Source of the DNA: JBHPGW01 sp042569785
Lineage (GTDB): Bacteria > Planctomycetota > Phycisphaerae > Sedimentisphaerales > Anaerobacaceae
Direction: 5' to 3'
Assembly (NCBI GenBank): GCA_042569785.1
Contig: JBHPGW010000008.1
Span: 1 to 58,782, forward strand
Length of the DNA stretch: 58,782 nucleotides
Each line of letters begins with the position of its first letter. Within the stretch, counting starts at the first letter, position 1. Both the position numbers and the translations under genes were made by a program. The notes below the pieces were generated by a model, which worked only from the letters and a program-made list of their open reading frames with translations, made no database searches and was not told the origin of the DNA. Below, in pieces: positions 34,369-41,650 of the stretch.

Positions 34369-35004
34369 CTATGCTGCCCGTTTTCTTCTGATCAAAGCAA
34401 GGCTGCCGAATCCGAGCAGAGCTATTGTAGCCGGCTCAGGAGCATTATTGCCCCCGAAAGCACTATCGTCATCAGGGCCGCGAACAAACTTTGCCGCTAA
34501 ATACATCGCATTGTCACCGGGAGGAATTGAGCTTAAATCAGTGTAGAAGTCCAAATCCGAAACCCCACTTCCATCATGTGTGAGCGAGAGTGTAAAAGTT
34601 TTTGAACTTTCACCATCTATATGGTTAGAGCTACTGCCAAGCACATCAATTAAGGCATAGTCAAATTGACCGAAGCCACCGGCCTTGGTTATATTTGAGA
34701 AGGAACAGAGTTTCCATCCTGTCGATGGGGTAGTTAGTGTCAGGCCTGTTACGTTATCAGTCACATTAAAGAACAGGGACATGATGTCAAAGCCGTTGTC
34801 CTCTCCACCGTCTAGGCCGTCAGTCAGGTTCGAGATTACGATCGTTAGTTGCGAATCGACAATACTGAATTCAACGGCAGCATCAAGGACATCTGCTGGA
34901 GTACTGTCGCTACTGAACTCACTTAGGGTAATAATAGCGGCCTGGGCACTGCATATACAGCAGCACATTACAGCTGCTACAAAAGCTATTGCCACCTTTT
35001 TCAT
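34369..35004 (-). CDS. PEP-CTERM sorting-domain protein 1
   Basis: A secreted protein of 211 residues starting with a signal peptide (MKKVAIAFVAAVMCCCICSAQA). The C-terminus is a PEP-CTERM anchor: PEPATIALL, a short hydrophobic helix, then RRKRAA. Proteins with this tail are cut and transferred by an exosortase, usually into the extracellular matrix; no exosortase gene is in the window. The middle is beta-rich and D/S/N-rich without a known fold. I chose the ATG at 35004 because AAAGAG lies 12 bases upstream; an ATG at 35016 directly follows AAAGAG and is less likely. It ends at a strong terminator. Confidence 0.88.
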   Translation of the reverse strand: MKKVAIAFVAAVMCCCICSAQAAIITLSEFSSDSTPADVLDAAVEFSIVDSQLTIVISNLTDGLDGGEDNGFDIMSLFFNVTDNVTGLTLTTPSTGWKLCSFSNITKAGGFGQFDYALIDVLGSSSNHIDGESSKTFTLSLTHDGSGVSDLDFYTDLSSIPPGDNAMYLAAKFVRGPDDDSAFGGNNAPEPATIALLGFGSLALIRRKRAA

Positions 35005-35044
35005 AATACAGTCCATCTCTTTAAAAAAGTTTTTTCCATTGATT

Positions 35045-35078
35045 ACCGGCACGATCAGCGATTTACTGGCCGATTAAA
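35045..35078 (-). promoter_or_regulatory. Possible sigma-54 promoter/repeat element upstream of PEP-CTERM gene 1
   Basis: On the minus strand CGGCCAGTAAATCGCT (35057-35072) has GG and GC exactly 10 bases apart, as sigma-54 requires, with partial matches elsewhere. The plus strand shows two direct copies of ACYGGC..GAT, at 35045 and 35065. A very similar element with a 3-base insertion lies at 36061-36097 upstream of PEP-CTERM gene 2. Confidence 0.4.
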
Positions 35079-35126
35079 ATTGAGTAAGAACTTCTCGCTT
35101 CGTTAATTTTCGTACTGCCATACGTT

Positions 35127-35171
35127 ACTTAGGGCCGACCTGAGAGCGAAGTCTTTTGGTCGGCCCTAAGT
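35127..35171 (-). terminator. Hairpin downstream of PEP-CTERM gene 2
   Basis: A perfect 14-bp inverted repeat ACTTAGGGCCGACC (35127-35140) / GGTCGGCCCTAAGT (35158-35171) lies 15 bases after the gene's stop. No T-run follows on either strand, so it may stabilise the mRNA 3' end rather than terminate on its own. Confidence 0.6.
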
Positions 35172-35185
35172 TCGTTAGAAAGAAT

Positions 35186-35908
35186 TTATTTTTGTCTCTT
35201 ACGAATTAATGCCAATGCTCCGATGCTGAGCACTGCTATTGTTGCCGGCTCAGGAGTAAGATGGAATGTCCCACTCAGCTCCGCATACAGTAACTGGTCG
35301 CCAAGGCCAGGTAATCTAAAATCTATTTCAGGTCCGAAACACGGGCTGTCAGGCAGGAATACACCGTCGAATTCGCCGAAGGCAGCTGGTGTAACCTCGC
35401 AGTTGTTACAGTTCCCAATAATTGTGTCACCCAGCAATATTGGATTGTCAAACAGGTCTTTTAAAATTAAACTGCCCATGACAGGAGATGCAGTAGCGCT
35501 ACTCACTATTCCGGTGCCCGGATCGAGTAAACCTGTCTCAGGCATAACCACATTTATTTGAGCAAAGCCGATAAGTGTCCCACCGACGCCAGCATCATAG
35601 ACCTCTAAGCCAATTTCTGCCGCCCAGTTAAGGGCAAAGGCACCGGTGCCCATGTCAATAGAGCCCATGTTGGCCGCCGGGTCGCCCGAATCTGTCCAAA
35701 GGCTTATCTGGGCAGAATCGAGATAGAGGCCCGCACCTGGTGTCCCATAGACACCAGTAACATCAATAACTCCGAACCGTCCGCCGGGATTACCCGCCGG
35801 CTCCACTGTTGCATCAAGCATATCAAGTTCGATTATTTGTCCTAAAGCCGTACCGCTCATTGCCAAAATCATCCCTGTTACTGCACAAATTGTTAGTAGT
35901 CTCTTCAT
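35186..35908 (-). CDS. PEP-CTERM sorting-domain protein 2
   Basis: A secreted 240-residue protein with a signal peptide (MKRLLTICAVTGMILAMSGTALG) and a C-terminal PEP-CTERM anchor (PEPATIAVL, hydrophobic helix, RKRQK). The central part is rich in G, D and short strands, with a CNNC pair; no enzymatic motif is visible. AAGGAGG precedes the ATG. It is likely a matrix or surface protein released by an exosortase. The two PEP-CTERM proteins share only the signal and anchor, so they are not recent duplicates. Confidence 0.88.
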   Translation of the reverse strand: MKRLLTICAVTGMILAMSGTALGQIIELDMLDATVEPAGNPGGRFGVIDVTGVYGTPGAGLYLDSAQISLWTDSGDPAANMGSIDMGTGAFALNWAAEIGLEVYDAGVGGTLIGFAQINVVMPETGLLDPGTGIVSSATASPVMGSLILKDLFDNPILLGDTIIGNCNNCEVTPAAFGEFDGVFLPDSPCFGPEIDFRLPGLGDQLLYAELSGTFHLTPEPATIAVLSIGALALIRKRQK

Positions 35909-36272
35909 TACGTTACCTCCTTCATTTTTGTTTTGTTGATTTCTTTTTGCCGCAGACCGTCCGCAGCAAATTTTAATTGTCTTTCGAGGTGTCGATTTGT
36001 TTTTTTAATCCGATTACACTGACCAAATCTTTTGTTGTATAAGCATTCTCCTTTCCGCTAATCACTGGCATGATCAGCAATTTGTTACTGGCCGATCTTT
36101 TTTTAATAGTTGATATTTAGATATTTATTTAGACAAATTTACACTGGCCATAAAGTTAATAAGTGGGGCCGACCTAAGATCGGCCAGTGATCTTTGGCCG
36201 ACCCCTAAAATCTATTTCAATCACAACGATCTAATGTTGTGTCTGTTTTCTGCCAGGTCTGGCAATCGCATA
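35909..36272 (-). promoter_or_regulatory. Leader/promoter region of PEP-CTERM gene 2
   Basis: The region holds a weak sigma-54-like site on the minus strand (CGGAAAGGAGAATGCT, 36042-36057, GG-N10-GC). It also holds a copy of the repeat element at 36061-36097. At 36166-36206 there is a cluster of GGCCGA/TCGGCC words that can fold as GGCCGA-CCTAAGA-TCGGCC or AAGATC-GGCCAGT-GATCTT. No ORF is seen. Confidence 0.45.
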
Positions 36273-36752
36273 TCACCGGCCGATCGTCAAACCCAGCTTT
36301 GAAGAGGAGAGTACTGAAAAAGTTCGTTTGGTTATTTGTTCGGATGTTTCTAAGTTAGAATGCTTATATGTGCCGCATTCGACTGCTGCGTTGGTTTTTT
36401 GTCTAATTGAAATAGCAAGATCGAACAGATCTGCTGGGTCAGGTAGCGAATAGTAAATTTTCATTACGCCCAGTATCCTTGCTCGCAGTTCCTGTTCGGC
36501 GGTAAGGTCGTGACACAGTAACGCCCACTTGGTACTCAGGGTTAGTGTCCTGACTTTTTGCAGTAAATTCCACATGTCAACATCATCTACGCTCAGACTT
36601 ACCAGAAGCAGGTCTACGTGAAACATTCGCATGATCTCAAGTGCTTGAGATTCGGAATCGACCTGCCAGAAACATTCCTGCAGATGGATTGGTACTGGAA
36701 TTGATTCTTCCGCGCATAATGTGACTATTACAGCTGGACTTGTTTTGCTCAT
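36273..36752 (-). CDS. Degenerate response-regulator receiver protein
   Basis: The 159-residue protein has a CheY-like outline: AVIVTLCAEE, a helix, DLLLVSLSVDDVDMWNLLQKVR, and the C-terminal VMKIYYSLPDPADLFDLAISI. The residue aligned with the phospho-acceptor aspartate is Ser (LLVSL) and the conserved KP lysine is missing, so phosphorylation looks impossible. This is a pseudo-receiver, perhaps a protein-binding module. A 45-residue Ser/Thr-rich tail follows. An AGGAG ribosome binding site precedes the start. An exact sigma-54 promoter lies upstream, and a sigma-54 activator is encoded next door. Confidence 0.7.
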   Translation of the reverse strand: MSKTSPAVIVTLCAEESIPVPIHLQECFWQVDSESQALEIMRMFHVDLLLVSLSVDDVDMWNLLQKVRTLTLSTKWALLCHDLTAEQELRARILGVMKIYYSLPDPADLFDLAISIRQKTNAAVECGTYKHSNLETSEQITKRTFSVLSSSKLGLTIGR

Positions 36753-36821
36753 TTTCCCTGCTCCTTTGAGTTTTCAGCTTCTCTTTGGCTGAGTTTGTTT
36801 CAATTCTCTTAACACTAATAG

Positions 36822-36837
36822 AGCAACCCCCGTGCCA
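36822..36837 (-). promoter_or_regulatory. Sigma-54 promoter, exact consensus
   Basis: On the minus strand TGGCACG-GGGG-TTGCT (36837 to 36822) matches TGGCACG-N4-TTGC[AT] at every position. Transcription would begin near 36811, about 60 bases before the pseudo-receiver gene. The gene for a sigma-54 activator lies directly upstream. Confidence 0.88.
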
Positions 36838-37093
36838 CGGTTGCGAATGTGGTGGCAGATTCTTGCTATCATCTTAGTAACAAGAGACTTAAAAATTAAA
36901 AATTCTGGAACAGGCAAAAGAACGGTCAAACGCCAAACATGTTATTTTAAATGGTACATTGGCTTTGAAATACTGTTAAGTAGTGCATTGAATTGGTGTT
37001 ATAGTGAGGATGGTTATTTTAACCTGTACGTATCAAAATAACCTGTAGGAAGCTGATGCCCAGCTGGTGAATTAATGCAAAGGTGTATTGGAT
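36838..37093. other. Spacer upstream of the sigma-54 promoter
   Basis: No gene is seen. This A/T-rich stretch is where enhancer-type binding sites for the sigma-54 activator would be expected, 80-250 bases from the promoter, but I could not identify a convincing repeated site. Confidence 0.5.
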
Positions 37094-38077
37094 TTATACG
37101 GTCTGTATATCGAAACGTTTTATCATTCGATTAAGACGTTGAATGTTTACGTCAAGCAAACGTGATGTCTGTGCCTTGCAATGATTCGTTTGCTTGAGAA
37201 CCTTAACGATGGCTTGTCTTTGAATTTCGTCCAGTGTCAGGGCAGTGCTGTTGTCTGCGGAACAGAAGTCCATTTTTTTGAAAGGCAGAGAAAGGTCATC
37301 GGGGGTAATTTCCTGTCCCAGGGTGACTATGTGTGCATGTTCCATTACATTGGCCAATTGTCTTATGTTCCCAGGCCAATTATAACGACACAAAATCATC
37401 ATGGCTTGTGATGAAAGTCTTTTTTTCTGCTCACCGTAAAGGTCCGCTTGCAGTTTAAGGAAGTAATCGGCAAGAAGCAGAATATCTTCGGCTCGTTTGC
37501 GCAGTGGAGGAATGGTCATCGTCACAACGCTGAACCTGAAAAACAGATCCTCACGGAACGTTCGATCCTGGATCATATTCTCAAGATTTCGATTTGTGGC
37601 GCAGATAACACGGACATCTATTTTTTTAGGGGTTACGTTGCCTACAGGAACGACCTGTCTTTCCTGCAGTACACGTAACAGCTTGGTTTGCAAAGTAAGA
37701 CTTAGTTCACCGATCTCGTCAAGAAACAGTGTCCCCCCATCCGCAGCTTGAATGAAGCCAAGAGAATCGGTCACTGCTCCTGTAAATGACCCCTTTGCAT
37801 GGCCAAACATTTCGCTTTCAAAAAGACTTTCAGCCAGAGCGGCACAATCGACAGGGACAAAGGGCTTATCTGCGCGGTCAGAGTGTTGATGAATGTACTT
37901 GGCGAGCATCTCTTTTCCGGTGCCGGTCTCTCCAAGTATCAAGACCGTACTGTGACGCTTTGCCACATTTACAGCGGCAGTTTTTATGTTTGTAAAAATT
38001 ATGGATTCGCCAACCAACTTTTCTTCCAAAATAGTTGGCATGGTGTCCCCGACTTGTAGTAGTTCCTGAGTATTCAT
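37094..38077 (-). CDS. Sigma-54-dependent transcriptional activator without receiver domain
   Basis: A 327-residue enhancer-binding protein. The AAA+ domain starts near residue 20: VGES, Walker A GETGTGKE, the sigma-54 contact loop GSFTGA (GAFTGA with Ala to Ser), Walker B GGTLFLDEIGEL, and the sensor RFREDLFFRFSV-like segment. The C-terminus is a Fis-type helix-turn-helix (LDEIQRQAIVKVLKQTNHCKAQTSRLLDVNIQRLNRMIKRF). No N-terminal sensory domain is present, as in PspF, so activity must be controlled by a partner. The adjacent pseudo-receiver is a candidate (inference). The ribosome binding site AAAGGAGGG is strong. Confidence 0.92.
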   Translation of the reverse strand: MNTQELLQVGDTMPTILEEKLVGESIIFTNIKTAAVNVAKRHSTVLILGETGTGKEMLAKYIHQHSDRADKPFVPVDCAALAESLFESEMFGHAKGSFTGAVTDSLGFIQAADGGTLFLDEIGELSLTLQTKLLRVLQERQVVPVGNVTPKKIDVRVICATNRNLENMIQDRTFREDLFFRFSVVTMTIPPLRKRAEDILLLADYFLKLQADLYGEQKKRLSSQAMMILCRYNWPGNIRQLANVMEHAHIVTLGQEITPDDLSLPFKKMDFCSADNSTALTLDEIQRQAIVKVLKQTNHCKAQTSRLLDVNIQRLNRMIKRFDIQTV

Positions 38078-38220
38078 AGTACCCTCCTTTCAAGTTCATC
38101 ACTGAAACCGCACGATTTTACCCGAGATCAAATACAGACAGGTAAAATTCCTGCGCTTAAAAGAAAAACCGCTTACTTAAGAATAACTCTCTACTACCAC
38201 CCCTTCTCAAAACACCGCGG

Positions 38221-38249
38221 ATTATACCAGAATTGTTACCGTGTGTCAA
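38221..38249 (-). promoter_or_regulatory. Exact-consensus sigma-70 promoter of the sigma-54 activator
   Basis: On the minus strand TTGACA (38249-38244), 17 bases, TATAAT (38226-38221): a full match to the housekeeping consensus. The leader to the activator start is about 135 nt and includes the inverted pair TTTTACC/GGTAAAA. Confidence 0.9.
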
Positions 38250-38341
38250 GAAAAAAATTACAGTATTTTTACCGTACAAAGGGGGATATTCCTGGGTACC
38301 AAAACCCCGAAGCCGAACAACTAATCTGGCGGATACGGCGG

Positions 38342-38566
38342 TTAAATAGATTCTATGAAAGATTTCAAAAGTGGTTCGTCGCAATAGGTATTTAGCTGAT
38401 CCTTGAGGTATTTGTGATATTCATTGGCATCTATATCGAGTGGTTTTTGCCATGACTCAAATAAGTTCTGCAGGCGATGGGCTTGTTCTTCCACCCACTT
38501 TTGTCTTTCCTGGTCACTGGCGGCTGTTGCGCGTGATTTAGCAGATTGGGTACGGCTAACATCCAT
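38342..38566 (-). CDS. Small hypothetical protein
   Basis: A 74-residue, mostly helical, charged protein (DQERQKWVEEQAHRLQNLFESWQKPLDIDANEYHKYLKDQLNTYCDEP). I do not recognise a family. The ATG at 38566 has TTGAGGAA 8 bases upstream. It is transcribed toward the sigma-54 activator gene and its 3' end lies upstream of that gene's promoter. It could be an independent small regulator. Confidence 0.55.
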   Translation of the reverse strand: MDVSRTQSAKSRATAASDQERQKWVEEQAHRLQNLFESWQKPLDIDANEYHKYLKDQLNTYCDEPLLKSFIESI

Positions 38567-38581
38567 ATTATGGTTCCTCAA

Positions 38582-38889
38582 CCTAACAATCCGACCGAAA
38601 GCTATCTTATTATCGGTACTGTGCTGGAATAATCAAGAAAAAAATATCGTATATAGAATAAATTTTCAGAAATTTTGTGAAAAGTTGATTTTTATAACAA
38701 TTCAGGGGGCAGAAAAAACATAAAAGTGTCACATTTGAAAAGATTGATAATTAGCCAAAAAACAGGAAATTCGCGTTAAAGTAGTGATTTATAAAGGCCG
38801 ACATCAAGGGGTAGAGCAAACAGTGCTGCTCTATTGGGAACGAAATATTAATGAACTGTTGTGATGAATAAGTTAAGGAGGTTGATGTT
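38582..38889. other. Intergenic region upstream of the amidase-like gene
   Basis: No gene is seen. It holds a hairpin AGAGCA/TGCTCT (38813-38832) in what is probably the leader of the next gene, and an AAGGAGG ribosome binding site at its end. A clear promoter was not found. Confidence 0.45.
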
Positions 38890-39429
38890 ATGCGATCTCA
38901 ATCCCGAAATGTAAAAATTTTTGCCGCTACATTGCTTTCGATAATGATCGGTATAGTGATCTTAAAATCCCTGGGTAATAATCCTCCTTCGGCAGGTGCG
39001 TTTAGTCTATCTGATTATTACAGCCTGGAACCTGTCGAAAAAGTGGTTTCTTTACAGCAAGCCCAGTTGCCCTGGCGCTGGAGCAGAATTGAAGTTTACT
39101 ACGGTGATTCTGGATTACCTAACGTGAATCAGATCATCTCTCCGCTGGAACTGGTATTTCCGGAGGAAAGCGGTAGTCACTTTGTAGTCTGTAATTATTT
39201 TCAGGGTAGTGACGGGCAAATTCGTGCAACCGGCAATTGGCAAAAACAATTACCATCCACCACGAACCATGGCTATGACAATAACAGCCATACGATCCGT
39301 ATATGTGTAATGGGTGACGGTGAAACAACTGACGTTCAGGTGAAAAGAGTGGAATTGCTGGTTGGATCGCTGTCCAGAAAATTTGGGATTTCCCATGCCA
39401 GTATTTATTACCCCTGCAATTGGTGGTAG
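38890..39429 (+). CDS. Degenerate N-acetylmuramoyl-L-alanine amidase-like (PGRP-fold) protein
   Basis: The 179-residue protein has an N-terminal membrane anchor (VKIFAATLLSIMIGIVIL) and a periplasmic domain. The layout matches Amidase_2/PGRP enzymes: WSRIEVYYGDS where active members have I.IHHS.T, then HFVVCNYFQGSDGQIRATGNW, then HTIRICVMGDGET, and a final helix with the strand ISHASIYYP where the zinc-binding H.E/H.D normally is. The zinc-ligand histidines are replaced, so catalysis is unlikely; it may bind peptidoglycan. The ribosome binding site AAGGAGG is strong. It precedes mreB and may belong to the same cell-wall set. Confidence 0.65.
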   Translation: MRSQSRNVKIFAATLLSIMIGIVILKSLGNNPPSAGAFSLSDYYSLEPVEKVVSLQQAQLPWRWSRIEVYYGDSGLPNVNQIISPLELVFPEESGSHFVVCNYFQGSDGQIRATGNWQKQLPSTTNHGYDNNSHTIRICVMGDGETTDVQVKRVELLVGSLSRKFGISHASIYYPCNWW

Positions 39430-39649
39430 CAAGTGTAAATCCAGACTATGGATTTAAAAGACATCTCATCTTATCGGACAGTCCAATTTGCCTGGTCCGA
39501 AAAAAAACTCCCATGTTAATTTTTACAGCCGTTTGGATGTAAATAGCCAACTCTATGTTGAGGTTCGTGCCGGGAAAACCGACATGACTGATAGAACCGG
39601 CACAATACGCTCAACAGTATTAAGCCATAATACTTGAAAGGAATGAATG
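39430..39649. other. Spacer upstream of mreB
   Basis: No ORF is seen. It includes a CGGAC/GTCCG inverted pair (39475-39500) and a GTGCCGG/CCGGCAC pair (39569-39605), which could form leader structures. A promoter for mreB probably lies here but no box pair stands out. Confidence 0.4.
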
Positions 39650-40741
39650 ATGTTTAAAGGAATAAGAAAGCTGGCTGGCAAATTAACAAATTATATCGAA
39701 GGTTTTTTCAGCGTGGATATCGGAATTGACCTTGGAACTCGTTCTACGCTGATAAGTTTGCGTAACAAGGGAATTGTTCTCGACGAGCCATCGGTGGTCG
39801 CGATTAACAAGAAAGCTAAAACCATTCTCAACGATGGTAATGCGGTCGGCTCTGTCGCTTGTGAAATGCTTGGCAAAACCCCCGGCTCGATCAGTGCGAT
39901 AAGGCCTTTGAAACATGGTGTTATCAGTGACTTTGAAGTTACCGAGGCGATGTTAGGGTATTTCATCCAGAAGGTTCAGGGCAGAAACAAAACATTCTTT
40001 GGCAGGCCAAGAGTTGTAGTAGCTGTGCCGAGCGGGATAACGACAGTCGAGCGTCGAGCGGTTATAGAAAGCGCCGAACGAGCAGGGGCTCGCAAAGTAT
40101 TCCTCGTTGACGAGCCGATGGCCGCAGGGATAGGTTCAGGGCTGCCTATAGCGGAACCTACCGCATCAATGATTATCGATATTGGCGGCGGTACTACCGA
40201 AATTGCTGTAATAAGCCTTGCCGATATTGCTTCATGTAACTCGCTCCGCGTTGGCGGAGATGCTATGGACGAGGCAATAATCAGTCATATTAAGAGGACG
40301 TATAATTTGCTTATTGGTGAAGTAAGAGCGGAGAAAGTAAAGATAGTGATAGGTTCGGCTTCGTCTTTGAAGGAAGAATTGACCATGGATGTTGGCGGTC
40401 GGGATGTTATTACCGGTATGCCGAGACAGATCGTTATAACCAGTGAGGAAATTCGCAAGGCCCTTCAGGAACCTGTAGGTGCTATCATAGAAACTATTAT
40501 CGAAACTCTTGAAAAAGTTGCTCCCGAGTTAGCTGCCGACCTGATCGACAATGGTATCCATATTTGTGGCGGCGGATCAATGCTGCGGGGGATCGATACT
40601 GTGATCTCAAACGCTACGGGTTTAAATGTTATAAGAGTCGATGACCCACTCAAATCTGTAGCTAAAGGTACCGGCACTTATATTGAAAATATTGAGATGT
40701 GGAAAGATACCGCAGATAGCTGTATGTATGAAAGAGTATAG
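39650..40741 (+). CDS. mreB: Rod-shape determining protein MreB
   Basis: A 363-residue bacterial actin homologue that forms membrane-associated filaments and organises cell-wall synthesis. Nucleotide-binding parts are IGIDLGTRSTLI (phosphate 1), IDIGGGTTEIAVISL (phosphate 2), and HICGGGSMLRGIDTVI (adenosine). AAAGGA lies 7 bases before the ATG at 39650; an ATG one codon earlier is possible. It is followed by mreC, but mreD, pbp2 and rodA are absent from this window. Confidence 0.95.
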   Translation: MFKGIRKLAGKLTNYIEGFFSVDIGIDLGTRSTLISLRNKGIVLDEPSVVAINKKAKTILNDGNAVGSVACEMLGKTPGSISAIRPLKHGVISDFEVTEAMLGYFIQKVQGRNKTFFGRPRVVVAVPSGITTVERRAVIESAERAGARKVFLVDEPMAAGIGSGLPIAEPTASMIIDIGGGTTEIAVISLADIASCNSLRVGGDAMDEAIISHIKRTYNLLIGEVRAEKVKIVIGSASSLKEELTMDVGGRDVITGMPRQIVITSEEIRKALQEPVGAIIETIIETLEKVAPELAADLIDNGIHICGGGSMLRGIDTVISNATGLNVIRVDDPLKSVAKGTGTYIENIEMWKDTADSCMYERV

Positions 40742-40804
40742 AAAATTGTGCTGTTATCTCAAAGCAGCGTATCAAGGGAAAATATAAGAAGCGGTTAAAA
40801 GACA

Positions 40805-41638
40805 ATGGTCAAGCGACGTATCAAAAGTTTGCGAGGTCTATTATTTACCTGGCTGATAGTAGTCAGTGTGATTTTTCTCTTTGCGCCGGCAAGTGTAACA
40901 AACAGGTTGCAGCTGGGTTTTGCGGGCTTTTTTCAAAGACCACTGAGCAGGTGCAGAAATATTACCCTCTACTCTAACAATGAAAAGCCAGATGCGAATG
41001 ATATCGGCAATAGTGACTATATAAGGCTTCGAAACCATCTTGCCAATAATATTCAGCGCCTTCGTCAGGAGCATGAAAGAAATGAAAAACTTTCCGGACT
41101 TCGTGAAAGGACCGTTTGGAACGGCGTAAATTTCGTGTCAGCGGATATTATTACCGCCTTTATGAATGAGTTGCGAAATGATTTTACTGTTAACAGAGGC
41201 CGAGAAGATGGCCTGGTACAGGGACAGTTCGCTCTGGGGCTAAACAGTGTTGTTGGCACGGTATCCGAACTTAGCAGTCGTACGGCTCGTGTTCAATTGT
41301 TTACGGACCCAAGGTCCAAAGTACCTGTAACCATAGGTCAATCAAATGTTATGGGTATAATGCGGGGCATCGGTAATTGTACGGCAAAGATCCAGGGATT
41401 CGCAACCAAACATAAGATCAAAGCTGGTGACATTGTATACGTCTCGAAAAAGCCAGGCTTGCTGGATGTGTCAATGATAGCGGGGACAGTGAGTGACTCC
41501 AGGCCTAATGATGAAAACCCATTGTTGCTGGACCTGACAGTTGAGCCAGCCTGTGAGACGCGAAAGCTAAGTGATGTGACTGTTATAATAAACTCGAATA
41601 AAAAAGGTGGCACCTTGGAAATCGCAAAAAATAAATAA
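40805..41638 (+). CDS. mreC: Rod-shape determining protein MreC
   Basis: A 277-residue bitopic protein. A membrane helix at residues 12-29 (FTWLIVVSVIFLFAPASV) is followed by a short coiled coil (NHLANNIQRLRQEHERNEKL) and the periplasmic beta domain, with VNRGREDGLVQGQFALGLNSVVGTV and MRGIGNCTAKIQGFATKHKIKAGDIVYVS. This matches MreC, which links MreB to the synthases. It lies 63 bases after mreB, and its stop is 12 bases before the L,D-transpeptidase start. Confidence 0.88.
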   Translation: MVKRRIKSLRGLLFTWLIVVSVIFLFAPASVTNRLQLGFAGFFQRPLSRCRNITLYSNNEKPDANDIGNSDYIRLRNHLANNIQRLRQEHERNEKLSGLRERTVWNGVNFVSADIITAFMNELRNDFTVNRGREDGLVQGQFALGLNSVVGTVSELSSRTARVQLFTDPRSKVPVTIGQSNVMGIMRGIGNCTAKIQGFATKHKIKAGDIVYVSKKPGLLDVSMIAGTVSDSRPNDENPLLLDLTVEPACETRKLSDVTVIINSNKKGGTLEIAKNK

Positions 41639-41650
41639 GGAGATTTGAAG

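Noticed and set aside
34265..34546. A 93-codon plus-strand frame starting in the sRNA candidate
   Set aside because: It reads through a perfect terminator and then runs antisense to the PEP-CTERM gene; the sequence is arginine-rich without a domain.
36861..36880. A plus-strand sigma-54 promoter (TGGCAGATTCTTGCT)
   Set aside because: GG and GC are 9 rather than 10 bases apart and no plus-strand gene follows.
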